A stretch of 64,000 bases of DNA from Bacteroidota bacterium (lineage in GTDB: Bacteria > Bacteroidota > Bacteroidia > Bacteroidales > JAGNHN01), in the NCBI GenBank assembly GCA_022710185.1, contig JAKLHK010000007.1, positions 41,088 to 105,087 on the forward strand, given 5' to 3'. Positions 1-9,122 of this stretch are shown in pieces (within the stretch, counting starts at the first letter, position 1; each line of letters begins with the position of its first letter). Below the pieces are notes generated by a model. The model searched no databases and was not told the origin of the DNA. It worked only from the letters and a program-made list of their open reading frames with translations. A program made the translations under genes and the position numbers.

Positions 1-1
1 C

Positions 2-1624
<1,623 letters not shown>

Positions 1625-1646
1625 GACATACCTTTTTCCCCATTCA

Positions 1647-2438
1647 GTGAACACCTTATCGCCCATACATAGCGCAATCGTCCTCGGCACCGGTCGCATG
1701 GCCGCATTCCTCATACCCTGGCTGAGGATGAAAGGGATAGAGGTGATGCAGGTATATGGCCGCAACACAGATAAGGCAAGGGGGCTGGGGAAGTATCAGG
1801 AAATCCCCTGGACGGATAAGCTGGAAGACCTCATGCAGGACGCTGACCTGTATATACTGGCCGTCGCTGATGAAGCCATACCGGGCCTTGGCTCCCGTTT
1901 GCACGACTGCAGGGGTATCGTGGCCCATACCTCGGGCGCCGTCCCCCTGGATGCCCTGTCTTCCTGTCCACACCATGGCGTCTTCTATCCCGTGCAAACA
2001 GTGGGGCAGTACCCCTTGCCCAGGGTGGAGGATATTCCGGTATGTGTGGAAGGGGCAGATGAAAAAGATACGCTGGCACTGAAGGGACTGGCTGAACGCA
2101 TGAGCGAAAGGGCCTTGATCCTGGACTCTAAGCAGCGTCTGCATCTTCACCTGGCGGCCGTGCTGGTAAACAATTTTACCAACCACCTTTATGCCCGGGC
2201 CGGAGCCCTGCTGAAAAGGGAAGGCCTTCCCTTCGATCTGCTGCACCCGCTCCTCCTCCGTACTGCCGAACTGGCCTGCCGTTCCGAAGCCGCTACCCTA
2301 CAAACAGGCCCGGCGCTGAGGGGTGACGAGGCGACCATCCGACGACATCTTACCGTTTTGCGCGACGACCCTACCCTGGAGGGGCTCTATGTCATCCTTA
2401 CCCAGGCTATCCGGGAGATGGCCGAAAACCAAGCCTAA
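1647..2438 (+). CDS. DUF2520 / Rossmann-like oxidoreductase-type protein
   Basis: 263 residues starting at GTG. The N-terminus carries a dinucleotide-binding loop (VLGTGRMA, residues 12-19) as in F420/NADP-dependent oxidoreductases, followed by the helical C-terminal half typical of DUF2520 proteins; the stretch HTSGAVPLDAL fits the family. The substrate is unknown. It lies 22 bases after the ccmF-like gene and 4 bases before kdsC, so cotranscription with both is likely. The pairing with a KdsC-type phosphatase is common in Bacteroidota (family knowledge); no role in lipopolysaccharide can be deduced from the sequence. Confidence 0.75.
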   Translation: MNTLSPIHSAIVLGTGRMAAFLIPWLRMKGIEVMQVYGRNTDKARGLGKYQEIPWTDKLEDLMQDADLYILAVADEAIPGLGSRLHDCRGIVAHTSGAVPLDALSSCPHHGVFYPVQTVGQYPLPRVEDIPVCVEGADEKDTLALKGLAERMSERALILDSKQRLHLHLAAVLVNNFTNHLYARAGALLKREGLPFDLLHPLLLRTAELACRSEAATLQTGPALRGDEATIRRHLTVLRDDPTLEGLYVILTQAIREMAENQA

Positions 2439-2442
2439 GCAC

Positions 2443-2967
2443 ATGAACTACAAGGAACGCCTTACCCGCATCACTACCTTCATCTTCGACTATGATGGTG
2501 TTCTGACGGATGGTACCCTGCTCATCGACCGCGACGGGGAACTGCTGCGTACCGCCAACGTGCGTGATGGCTATGCCATACGCCAGGCTGTCAACAAGGG
2601 ATACCGCGTGGCCATCATCTCCGGTGGCAAGACGGAGTCAGTGCGCAAGCGCTTCGAAGTGCTCGGGGTAGGTGATGTGTTCCTTGGCGTAAACGAAAAG
2701 CTGAAGGTATACCTGGAATATCTGCAGCGCCACGGACTGGAACATGAGGAGGTGCTGTTCATGGGCGACGACATCCCCGATTATGAACTGATGCAGGCTG
2801 CCGGTGTGCCCACCTGCCCGGCCGATGCTTCCGAGGAGATCAAGTCCATGGCGATGTACATCTCAGCCCTACCCGGCGGCCGTGGCTGTGCAAGAGACGT
2901 GATCGAACAGGTCCTGCGTGTGCAGAACCGTTGGTTCGATAAGAGCGCCCTTTCCTGGGATGTCTGA
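2443..2967 (+). CDS. kdsC: KdsC-type HAD phosphatase (3-deoxy-D-manno-octulosonate 8-phosphate phosphatase)
   Basis: 174 residues. HAD motif I is FDYDGVLTDG with the nucleophile DYD near residue 15; the lysine/threonine region and the late acidic motif GDDIPDYELM follow. Length and lack of a large cap match the tetrameric KdsC family, which hydrolyses KDO-8-phosphate to KDO for the lipid A inner core in the cytoplasm. The open frame extends upstream, but the ATG at 2443 follows the previous stop by 4 bases and starts at the family-typical N-terminus. lpxB and a lipid exporter elsewhere in the window fit a KDO-lipid A envelope. A related sugar phosphatase is possible. Confidence 0.85.
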   Translation: MNYKERLTRITTFIFDYDGVLTDGTLLIDRDGELLRTANVRDGYAIRQAVNKGYRVAIISGGKTESVRKRFEVLGVGDVFLGVNEKLKVYLEYLQRHGLEHEEVLFMGDDIPDYELMQAAGVPTCPADASEEIKSMAMYISALPGGRGCARDVIEQVLRVQNRWFDKSALSWDV

Positions 2968-3080
2968 GCGATGCCCCGGATCCCGGGAACATTCACCCCT
3001 AGTCCCCGGGGCCGGGCAGACCACCCACGGCCACCCGCAGTCTGGCTAAACCGAAAATGCGCAGATGCGCACATGTGAAC

Positions 3081-3992
3081 ATGCGAACATCATTGATTGC
3101 ATACCTCAGCCTGCTCCGCTGGCCTAACCTCCTGATGATCGCTGGGGGTACCCTGCTGATGCTGGAAGGGGGCGCCCGGATCAGCGGTGGGGGGGGGCTC
3201 GCAGGCCTGCCCCTGGCCCATGTCCTACTGGCGCCGCTGTGCCTGATGCTCATTGCCGCCTGGGGTTATGTGCTCAACGACGTCTTCGATGTGGCCACTG
3301 ACCAGACCAACCAGCGCCGCCGGCCCCTGGCCGAAGGAAGGATCGGTATCCCAGCGGCCACAACCATGTCCCGGGTACTCCTCCTGCTGGCCCTTGGAGC
3401 CCTCTCCGCCAGCGCCCTCTGGCTTCCCCTCCCGGCCACCCTCATCCTCTTTCTGGCCTTGCTGCTAACCTGGTCGTACAGCCCGCTCTTGCAACGGATC
3501 CCCCTGGCCGCGCTCTTTACAGTGGCCCTGCTGGTGAGCTTTACCGTTGTCCTGCCCGTGTTGTTGATTCAGCAGCAGCCGGGATTATCGCCGGCAGCAA
3601 CTCAGGCCCTGCACAGCTTTCTGGTAGTTTACGGGCTTTTTGCCTTGCTTACTACCCTCACCAGGGAGCAGGCCAAGGACCTGGCCGACCTGAGTGGGGA
3701 CCAGGCCACCGGGAAGCGCAGCCTGGCTGTTTGGCTTGGCTGGAAAATAGCGACCCGGGTGCTGTTGTTCAGCCTTGTGTTTGTGTTTGCCCTGACTGCC
3801 GTTATTGCCTTGTCCCTTTGGGAGGCCGGGATGCATAATGTGCTCTTTGTAGGGGTAGTGTTTGTTGCCGTACCCCTGGGCATGAGTGTGCGCCTGGCTT
3901 TGCTGATGCAGGACCGAGGGGATGCAGCGACCCTGTCGGCCACCCTGAAATGGATCATGGTGGCTGGATTATTGACCGCGCTATTTATATGA
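3081..3992 (+). CDS. UbiA-family prenyltransferase
   Basis: Integral membrane prenyltransferase of about 303 residues with eight or nine hydrophobic helices. The first Asp-rich motif is LNDVFDVATDQTN (N-D-x-x-D-x-x-x-D) and the second is KDLADLSGDQ, both used to bind Mg-prenyl diphosphate. The Bacteroidota subgroup is often named geranylgeranylglycerol-phosphate geranylgeranyltransferase, but the acceptor cannot be read from the sequence. In-frame ATGs at 3057 and 3081 are both possible; 3081 gives the usual N-terminus just before the first helix. The gene contains a run of nine G at 3189-3197 and overlaps maf by an ATGA. Confidence 0.8.
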   Translation: MRTSLIAYLSLLRWPNLLMIAGGTLLMLEGGARISGGGGLAGLPLAHVLLAPLCLMLIAAWGYVLNDVFDVATDQTNQRRRPLAEGRIGIPAATTMSRVLLLLALGALSASALWLPLPATLILFLALLLTWSYSPLLQRIPLAALFTVALLVSFTVVLPVLLIQQQPGLSPAATQALHSFLVVYGLFALLTTLTREQAKDLADLSGDQATGKRSLAVWLGWKIATRVLLFSLVFVFALTAVIALSLWEAGMHNVLFVGVVFVAVPLGMSVRLALLMQDRGDAATLSATLKWIMVAGLLTALFI

Positions 3993-4597
3993 ATACGATC
4001 GAGAAACTGAACACCTGCGACATCATCCTGGGCTCCGGCTCGCCCCGGCGCCTTCAGCTCCTGGAAGGGATGGGCCTGCGCTTCAGGATTATGGCCTTCG
4101 ATGTGGACGAGACCCTTCCCGCAGGTCTGGCTCCGGCCCTGGCGGCTGAAGCGCTGGCACAGCATAAGGCGCAGGCTTTCCCTCAGGAAGAAATGCTGCC
4201 CCATACCTTGCTCATCACGGCCGATACCCTGGTGGTACTGGGCGAGCAGGTGCTCGGCAAGCCTACCGACCGACAGGATGCCATCGCCATGCTTTCGCAT
4301 CTGTCCGGACATACCCACGAAGTGATCACCGGGGTATGCCTGCGCACCCTCACCCGGGTACACACCTTCCATGCCCTTTCCCGGGTCACGTTTCGCGCAC
4401 TGGCACAAGAAGAGATCGTGCATTACGTGGACCACTACCGGCCTTTCGACAAGGCCGGGGCTTATGGCATACAGGAATGGATAGGGTATGTCGGTGTGGA
4501 GCGCATGGAAGGCTCTTATTATAATGTCATGGGCCTCCCCACCCAGCGCCTGTGGGAGGAGCTGTGCCGGATACTTTCCCAGGCAGAGGGCCGTTGA
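3989..4597 (+). CDS. maf: Maf-family nucleoside triphosphate pyrophosphatase
   Basis: 202 residues. The Maf signature GSGSPRR is at residues 15-21, followed by the acidic VDET segment, ITADTLVV and GKPTD, and late DKAGAYGIQEW, which resembles the dTTP/UTP pyrophosphatase (YhdE) subgroup. Such enzymes hydrolyse non-canonical or pyrimidine NTPs to NMP and pyrophosphate and act in house-cleaning or division arrest. The start ATG overlaps the UbiA stop (ATGA at 3989-3992), implying translational coupling. The open frame begins further upstream at 3950 but that would run into UbiA and precede the family N-terminus. Confidence 0.9.
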   Translation: MNTIEKLNTCDIILGSGSPRRLQLLEGMGLRFRIMAFDVDETLPAGLAPALAAEALAQHKAQAFPQEEMLPHTLLITADTLVVLGEQVLGKPTDRQDAIAMLSHLSGHTHEVITGVCLRTLTRVHTFHALSRVTFRALAQEEIVHYVDHYRPFDKAGAYGIQEWIGYVGVERMEGSYYNVMGLPTQRLWEELCRILSQAEGR

Positions 4598-4615
4598 CCC
4601 CCGGGATCAGGATGA

Positions 4616-5458
4616 TCAGAAGGTCAGGGAATAGGCCCGCACCCGCTGGTCGAAGAATGTAGGCACCAACAGGCGTTGGTGGCGCTCATCCCAGCCCAGG
4701 TCGGCGGCATTCACCCCGGCTTCGCTATGGTCCATCAGGACTACAGGTTCCATGCCCTCCTGCAGCAGTTGGACCTTTCCTGCCCAGTCGGAAGTCACCA
4801 GCGTTCCAGGGCGTGGAACCACCAGGCCGTCCACCGGACCTGTATTGGGCATGAAGAGGAAGGTATGCCCATCCTCCGCGTTCATTCGTACGATATAGCC
4901 TGCACAACCCACCAGAAGATCCCCGTCGTAGGAAGCCAACCCGTTGGGGCGCTGAAGCAGGGTGTCGGCATAACTCTGCACGATCTGGTCTTCCTTGAGG
5001 ATATGCACCCTTCCCGCCTGCATGTCGGAGCAGGCTATCCGCCCGTCGGGCAGGGTGCACAGGTCGTTGAGGAACAGTGCGCCTTCCACTGGGATGCGGC
5101 CGAGAATATGCCCATTTTCGAGGCTGATCCTTACTATGCAGTCGATGTCGGTCACATACAACACCTCCCCGGCGATGGTCATGCCCTTGGGAGCATTCAG
5201 CCCGCTACACCATTCCCTGTGGATCAGTTCGCCTTCTTCCCCGAGCATGGAGATGAAGCCCTCACCGTCTTTTTCCGTGGGTTTTCCATCGATGTTGGAG
5301 ACCAGGATAAATCCCTGCTCCGTCGGCAGTACAGATTCCGGTACCGACAGGATGTGGTCAGTTTCCCAAACCAGTAAGGCTCCGGTTTCCTGAGCCGCAA
5401 GGGAAACAGAGAAGCTGAAGACAGCAAGGATGCCGCCAAGGGCTAGTGTTGTTCTCAT
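4616..5458 (-). CDS. Secreted SMP-30/NHL-like beta-propeller protein
   Basis: 280 residues with an N-terminal signal peptide (cleavage probable after SLAAQ, near residue 22). The rest has repeated four-strand blade-like segments (for example LNDLCTLPDGRIACSDMQAG, QRPNGLASYDGDLLVG, PVDGLVVPRPG) typical of SMP-30/gluconolactonase or NHL propellers. Export to the periplasm or outside is predicted. No catalytic assignment is made: metal-ligand residues of true lactonases were not confidently identified. It is divergent from surE, with a TACCTTTG box at 5480-5487 and an AAGGAG-like ribosome site upstream. Confidence 0.7.
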   Translation of the reverse strand: MRTTLALGGILAVFSFSVSLAAQETGALLVWETDHILSVPESVLPTEQGFILVSNIDGKPTEKDGEGFISMLGEEGELIHREWCSGLNAPKGMTIAGEVLYVTDIDCIVRISLENGHILGRIPVEGALFLNDLCTLPDGRIACSDMQAGRVHILKEDQIVQSYADTLLQRPNGLASYDGDLLVGCAGYIVRMNAEDGHTFLFMPNTGPVDGLVVPRPGTLVTSDWAGKVQLLQEGMEPVVLMDHSEAGVNAADLGWDERHQRLLVPTFFDQRVRAYSLTF

Positions 5459-5479
5459 CAGTTTGAGGGTTACTCCTTA

Positions 5480-5487
5480 CAAAGGTA
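5480..5487 (-). promoter_or_regulatory. Predicted -7 element (TACCTTTG) for the beta-propeller gene
   Basis: Perfect match to the Bacteroidota TAnnTTTG box, 21 bases upstream of the start on the minus strand. No clear -33 TTTG partner was seen. Confidence 0.55.
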
Positions 5488-5515
5488 AGCCGGCAGGGCA
5501 TACCTCAATTCCATG

Positions 5516-5523
5516 TAGATTTG
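5516..5523 (+). promoter_or_regulatory. Predicted -7 element (TAGATTTG) for surE
   Basis: Perfect TAnnTTTG box 23 bases upstream of the surE ATG. Together with the box at 5480-5487 it forms a divergent promoter pair in this 88-base gap. Confidence 0.6.
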
Positions 5524-5546
5524 CATTCTGATCCAAGACTTAAGGA

Positions 5547-6341
5547 ATGACGACATCTCGCCCCCTGATCCTGATCACCAACGACGATGGCATTGAGGCC
5601 CCGGGCCTCCGCTACCTTGTGGAAGCCGTGAAGGACCTGGGGAACGTGGTCGTGGTGGCTCCCGAAAAGGGCATGTCGGGCATGTCGCACGCCATTACCG
5701 TAAGGGAACCACTGAGAGTGAAAAAAGTTCGGGAACAGGAAGGACTGCTGGAATACAGCTGTACCGGGACACCAGTGGATGCCGTGAAGCTGGGGGAGCG
5801 TCTGATCCTGAAGCGCCGCCCTGATCTTCTGCTCTCCGGTATCAACCACGGCTCCAACGCTTCGGTGAATGTGGTGTACTCCGGGACCATGGCGGCCGTC
5901 ATCGAAGGTTGCATCGACGGCATCCCATCCATCGGTTACTCCCTGCTCGACTACTCCCATCATGCCGACTTCAGTGCCTGCGGCGCCTGGGTGAGGCGTG
6001 TGGCCGGACATGTCCTGGAACATGGGCTTCCCCATGGGATCTGCCTGAATGTCAACATCCCTGCCCTGCCCATGGAGCAGATCAGGGGAATGAAGATATG
6101 CCGGCAGGCCGACGGCGCATGGGAGGAGACTTTTGATGTACGCCAGGACCCCTACGATCAGGAATACTTCTGGCTCACGGGCCGCTTCAACGAGCGCAGC
6201 AACGGCGGGGATACCGACCTGGTCGCACTGCGCGAAGGCTATGTGAGCGTTGTACCCACCCATTACGACCTCACCGCCCATCATGCCCTGCAGCGCCTGG
6301 TAGCCCTCGGGCTGCCTTCAGATGGGAATGGTCTGGAGTAA
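5547..6341 (+). CDS. surE: 5'/3'-nucleotidase SurE
   Basis: 264 residues. The N-terminal metal-binding motif ITNDDGIEAPGL (Asp13, Asp14) and the later LSGINHGSNAS and SGTMAAV segments are diagnostic of SurE, a metal-dependent phosphatase acting on nucleoside 5'- and 3'-monophosphates and short polyphosphate in the cytoplasm. Length is normal for the family. It heads a plus-strand series with the small membrane protein and lpxB, with 12-base spacings, and has its own TAGATTTG box upstream. Confidence 0.93.
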   Translation: MTTSRPLILITNDDGIEAPGLRYLVEAVKDLGNVVVVAPEKGMSGMSHAITVREPLRVKKVREQEGLLEYSCTGTPVDAVKLGERLILKRRPDLLLSGINHGSNASVNVVYSGTMAAVIEGCIDGIPSIGYSLLDYSHHADFSACGAWVRRVAGHVLEHGLPHGICLNVNIPALPMEQIRGMKICRQADGAWEETFDVRQDPYDQEYFWLTGRFNERSNGGDTDLVALREGYVSVVPTHYDLTAHHALQRLVALGLPSDGNGLE

Positions 6342-6353
6342 AACCACAGGACT

Positions 6354-6644
6354 ATGTTCAGCAAGCTGAAGAACGACGCATATTGGCTCGGAGGGATGCT
6401 GGGGATCCTCCTGCCAGCCATGGCCTATGGCATCATCCGGGGCATCGATCTGATCCTGCAGCGCCTCAGCGGGCAGGAACAAGTGCTGGAGCCAGCCACG
6501 ATGGTGCTTATCAGCATCTTTGTCAACCTGTTCACCCTGAGGTATTACCTGGTCAACCTTCGCTATGACAAGACAGGCCGGGGCATTCTCATGCTTACCT
6601 TTGGACTGGCGATGGTATACTTCTATTTCCTTTTCCGTACCTGA
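6354..6644 (+). CDS. Small membrane protein between surE and lpxB, function unknown
   Basis: 96 residues with three predicted hydrophobic helices (about residues 10-30, 48-66 and 76-94). No catalytic motif is recognised. Its position 12 bases after surE and 12 bases before lpxB suggests cotranscription. Proteins of this size and position occur in other Bacteroidota, but I cannot name a family. An envelope-related role is only suggested by the neighbour lpxB. Confidence 0.7.
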   Translation: MFSKLKNDAYWLGGMLGILLPAMAYGIIRGIDLILQRLSGQEQVLEPATMVLISIFVNLFTLRYYLVNLRYDKTGRGILMLTFGLAMVYFYFLFRT

Positions 6645-6655
6645 TCCACAACGAC

Positions 6656-7801
6656 GTGAGATATTTCATCATCGCGGGCGAAGCATCGGGCGACCTGCAC
6701 GGGGCCAATCTGGTCAGGGCACTGCGCCTGGAGGATCCCGGGGCAGTCGTGCATGCCTGGGGCGGCGAAGGCATGCAGAAGGAGGGAGTGGAAATCCGCA
6801 AGCATTACCGGGAACTGGCCTTCATGGGCTTCGCCGAGGTGCTGATGAACCTGAGGACCATACTTAAGAACTTCCACCGCTGCAAGCAGGACATCCTGGA
6901 CTTCCGTCCTGATGCGGTGGTGCTGATCGACTATCCGGGGTTCAACTTGCGGATGGCCGCCTGGCTCAGCCGGCAGGGAATCCCCGTCTATTACTATATC
7001 TCACCCCAGATATGGGCCTGGAAACAGTCGCGGGTACATAAGATCAAGCGGTACGTCAATCGCATGTTCGTCATCCTCCCCTTCGAGGCGGCATTCTATC
7101 GCAAGTATTTCTTCGAAGCCGACTTCGTAGGGCACCCCTTGCTGGATGCCATTGCCCGCCACCGGGAATGCCAGGCCGATCCAGCGGCCCTGCAGCGGGA
7201 GTTCAGCCCCGACGGTCGTCCGGTAGTGGCCCTCCTCCCCGGCAGCCGCCTGCAGGAGGTCCGCGCAATGCTCCCTACCATGCTGGAAATGAGCCTGCGG
7301 TTCCCCGCATACCGCTTTGTGGTGGGCGAAGCCGCATCCCTGCCCCCGGGGCTCTACGACCAGCTCTGTCAGGGCTATCCCGTGCAAAGGGTGCGCTCCC
7401 GTACCTACGAACTGCTCTCAGTAGCCTATGCCGCCGCAGTTACCTCGGGTACGGCCAGCCTCGAAGCTGCCCTGTACAAGGTTCCCGAGGTGATCTGTTA
7501 CAAGGCCGGCTATTTCTCATACCAGATCGCCCGACGCATAGTCAAGGTGAGGTTCATTGGGCTGGCCAACCTGATCATGGACCGGGGCATACTGCTTGAG
7601 CTCATACAGTCGGACTTCAACCCGACGCTGCTGGAGCAGGAGATGGAACGCCTGCTTCACGATGATGCCTACCGCAAGGGCATCCTTGATGACCTGGAAG
7701 AACTGCGGGAACGCCTGGGCGGACCGGGGGCTTCCGCGCGCACTGCGCAGCTGATCGTAGAACACCTCAGGGGGATGAAGGAGGGAGTCCATGGCGCATA
7801 A
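6656..7801 (+). CDS. lpxB: Lipid-A-disaccharide synthase
   Basis: 381 residues, GTG start. N-terminal GEASGD motif (residues 8-13), ISPQIWAWKQSR, the FVGHPLLD motif and the nucleotide-binding SGTASLEAAL segment near residue 265 identify a GT19 LpxB. It joins 2,3-diacylglucosamine-1-phosphate and UDP-diacylglucosamine to lipid A disaccharide at the cytoplasmic face of the inner membrane. Length is normal. The 3' end overlaps the start of the SpoIID-like gene by 11 bases. KdsC and an MsbA-like exporter elsewhere in the window act in the same pathway. Confidence 0.95.
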   Translation: MRYFIIAGEASGDLHGANLVRALRLEDPGAVVHAWGGEGMQKEGVEIRKHYRELAFMGFAEVLMNLRTILKNFHRCKQDILDFRPDAVVLIDYPGFNLRMAAWLSRQGIPVYYYISPQIWAWKQSRVHKIKRYVNRMFVILPFEAAFYRKYFFEADFVGHPLLDAIARHRECQADPAALQREFSPDGRPVVALLPGSRLQEVRAMLPTMLEMSLRFPAYRFVVGEAASLPPGLYDQLCQGYPVQRVRSRTYELLSVAYAAAVTSGTASLEAALYKVPEVICYKAGYFSYQIARRIVKVRFIGLANLIMDRGILLELIQSDFNPTLLEQEMERLLHDDAYRKGILDDLEELRERLGGPGASARTAQLIVEHLRGMKEGVHGA

Positions 7802-8948
7802 GCTTTGCCGGGTCCTCCTCCTGCTGCTGCTCCTCCTCACGCCAACAGTAAGCCGGGCCGTGGAACTTAAGGTCAGGGTGTTCAGCAGTAATAAGGTTCA
7901 TCAGGCCAGTTTCACCGTGGTGAAAGGATACTACGTCCTCAGGGCAGAGGGCCATGAAAAGACCCTCTCACGCTTTCAGCAGGTCACTCTCAGGGCCGAA
8001 GGGGGCAGGGTGGTGGTTATCCGCAACAATCATCGCCTTTTCTCTGCTTCACAAATTACCCTTAGCGGTCAGCATGAAGACAACATTTTCCGCCTCATCC
8101 CTTCGGGTCTGAGGGAAAGGGACTATGATGACGGCCTGAAGGTCACCGCCCACGGCAGTCACCTCATCTTCATCAATCAGGTGGAACTGGAGCATTATGT
8201 TGCCGGGGTGGTGCTCTCGGAGGTAGGCATCATCGAGGTACCGGAATATTACAAGATCCAGGACATCATCTCCCGTACCTATGCCCTGCAGAACCTCGGT
8301 CGTCACCAACAGGACGGGCATCAACTCTGCGACGCCGAGCATTGCCAGGTTTACAAGTCACGCTGTTTCCTGCCCGATATCCTGGAGTCCATCTCGGTCA
8401 CCCGGGGAGATGTCATCGTCGACTCCTCCGGAAGGCTCATTACTGCGGCCTTTCATTCCAATTCCGGAGGCTATACCCTTCCCTCCGAGGCGGTATGGTC
8501 CGGGCCCCTTCCATACCTCAAGGGCGTGCAGGACACCTTCTCCCTGGCAATGTCCAAGGCCTTCTGGGCCGACACCCTGAACGTGTCTGAATGGCTGGCC
8601 TACCTCACACGAAAGTACGGCCTGAAGCGGGAGGATTCTGTGGTTCACCGGGTTACCCGCTTTAGTCAGCCCCCCCGCCAGACCCATCTGCTCCCAGGGA
8701 TACCGTTGAAGGAGATCCGTGCCGACTGGAGGCTGCGGTCCACCTTCTTTTCAATACGTCCGGAAGGAAATAAGGTGATCTTCGAGGGCCGGGGCTGGGG
8801 CCATGGCGTGGGACTGAGCCAGCAGGGTGCCATGCGCATGATCAGCCTGGGCCACGACTATGAAGAAGTCATCCGTTACTATTACCACGGGGTCCGCGTC
8901 ATTCCGCTGGATTCCCTGGCCCCGCCTGCGGCTCAGGACCAGGAGTGA
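7791..8948 (+). CDS. Secreted SpoIID/LytB domain protein
   Basis: 385 residues with a strongly hydrophobic leucine-rich signal peptide (about residues 1-24). The SpoIID core is visible: ELEHYVAGVVLSEVG, YYKIQDIISRTYAL, the stretch SVTRGDVIVDSSGRLITAAF, and the C-terminal signature GRGWGHGVGLSQQGAM. SpoIID/LytB proteins cleave or help amidases cleave peptidoglycan glycan strands; in non-sporulating Bacteroidota the role is probably cell-wall remodelling in the periplasm. The start overlaps lpxB by 11 bases. A 12-bp perfect hairpin follows at 8980-9006. Confidence 0.85.
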   Translation: MAHKLCRVLLLLLLLLTPTVSRAVELKVRVFSSNKVHQASFTVVKGYYVLRAEGHEKTLSRFQQVTLRAEGGRVVVIRNNHRLFSASQITLSGQHEDNIFRLIPSGLRERDYDDGLKVTAHGSHLIFINQVELEHYVAGVVLSEVGIIEVPEYYKIQDIISRTYALQNLGRHQQDGHQLCDAEHCQVYKSRCFLPDILESISVTRGDVIVDSSGRLITAAFHSNSGGYTLPSEAVWSGPLPYLKGVQDTFSLAMSKAFWADTLNVSEWLAYLTRKYGLKREDSVVHRVTRFSQPPRQTHLLPGIPLKEIRADWRLRSTFFSIRPEGNKVIFEGRGWGHGVGLSQQGAMRMISLGHDYEEVIRYYYHGVRVIPLDSLAPPAAQDQE

Positions 8949-8979
8949 CATCAGCTTCCCGAAATGTCCAATCTCACGG

Positions 8980-9006
8980 TAGGATTCAGGCGCTGCCTGA
9001 ATCCTA
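8980..9006 (+). terminator. Perfect 12-bp hairpin after the SpoIID-like gene
   Basis: Arms 8980-8991 (TAGGATTCAGGC) and 8995-9006 (GCCTGAATCCTA) pair perfectly around a GCT loop, 31 bases after the stop codon. There is no U-run after it, so classical intrinsic termination is not assured; it may act as an mRNA 3' stabiliser or a factor-dependent terminator. Confidence 0.45.
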
Positions 9007-9065
9007 AGTCCTGCATCAACAGCCTCTTCCTGTTCATCCGGCTTTGGGCCAGTGTAGATTTCCCA

Positions 9066-9100
9066 CTTTTTTCTTCCGTTTCATGGGGGGCAGAACGTCT
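9066..9100 (+). promoter_or_regulatory. Shared com-type promoter element upstream of comEC
   Basis: CCGTTT at 9076-9081, 13-base spacer containing six G, then ACGTCT at 9095-9100, 22 bases before the ATG of comEC. The preceding CTTTTTTC run is also shared with the copy before the DUF2851 gene. The same arrangement recurs at 14422-14460 and 17483-17512. Confidence 0.55.
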
Positions 9101-9122
9101 GTTTTAGGAAACAGGCCTCTTC

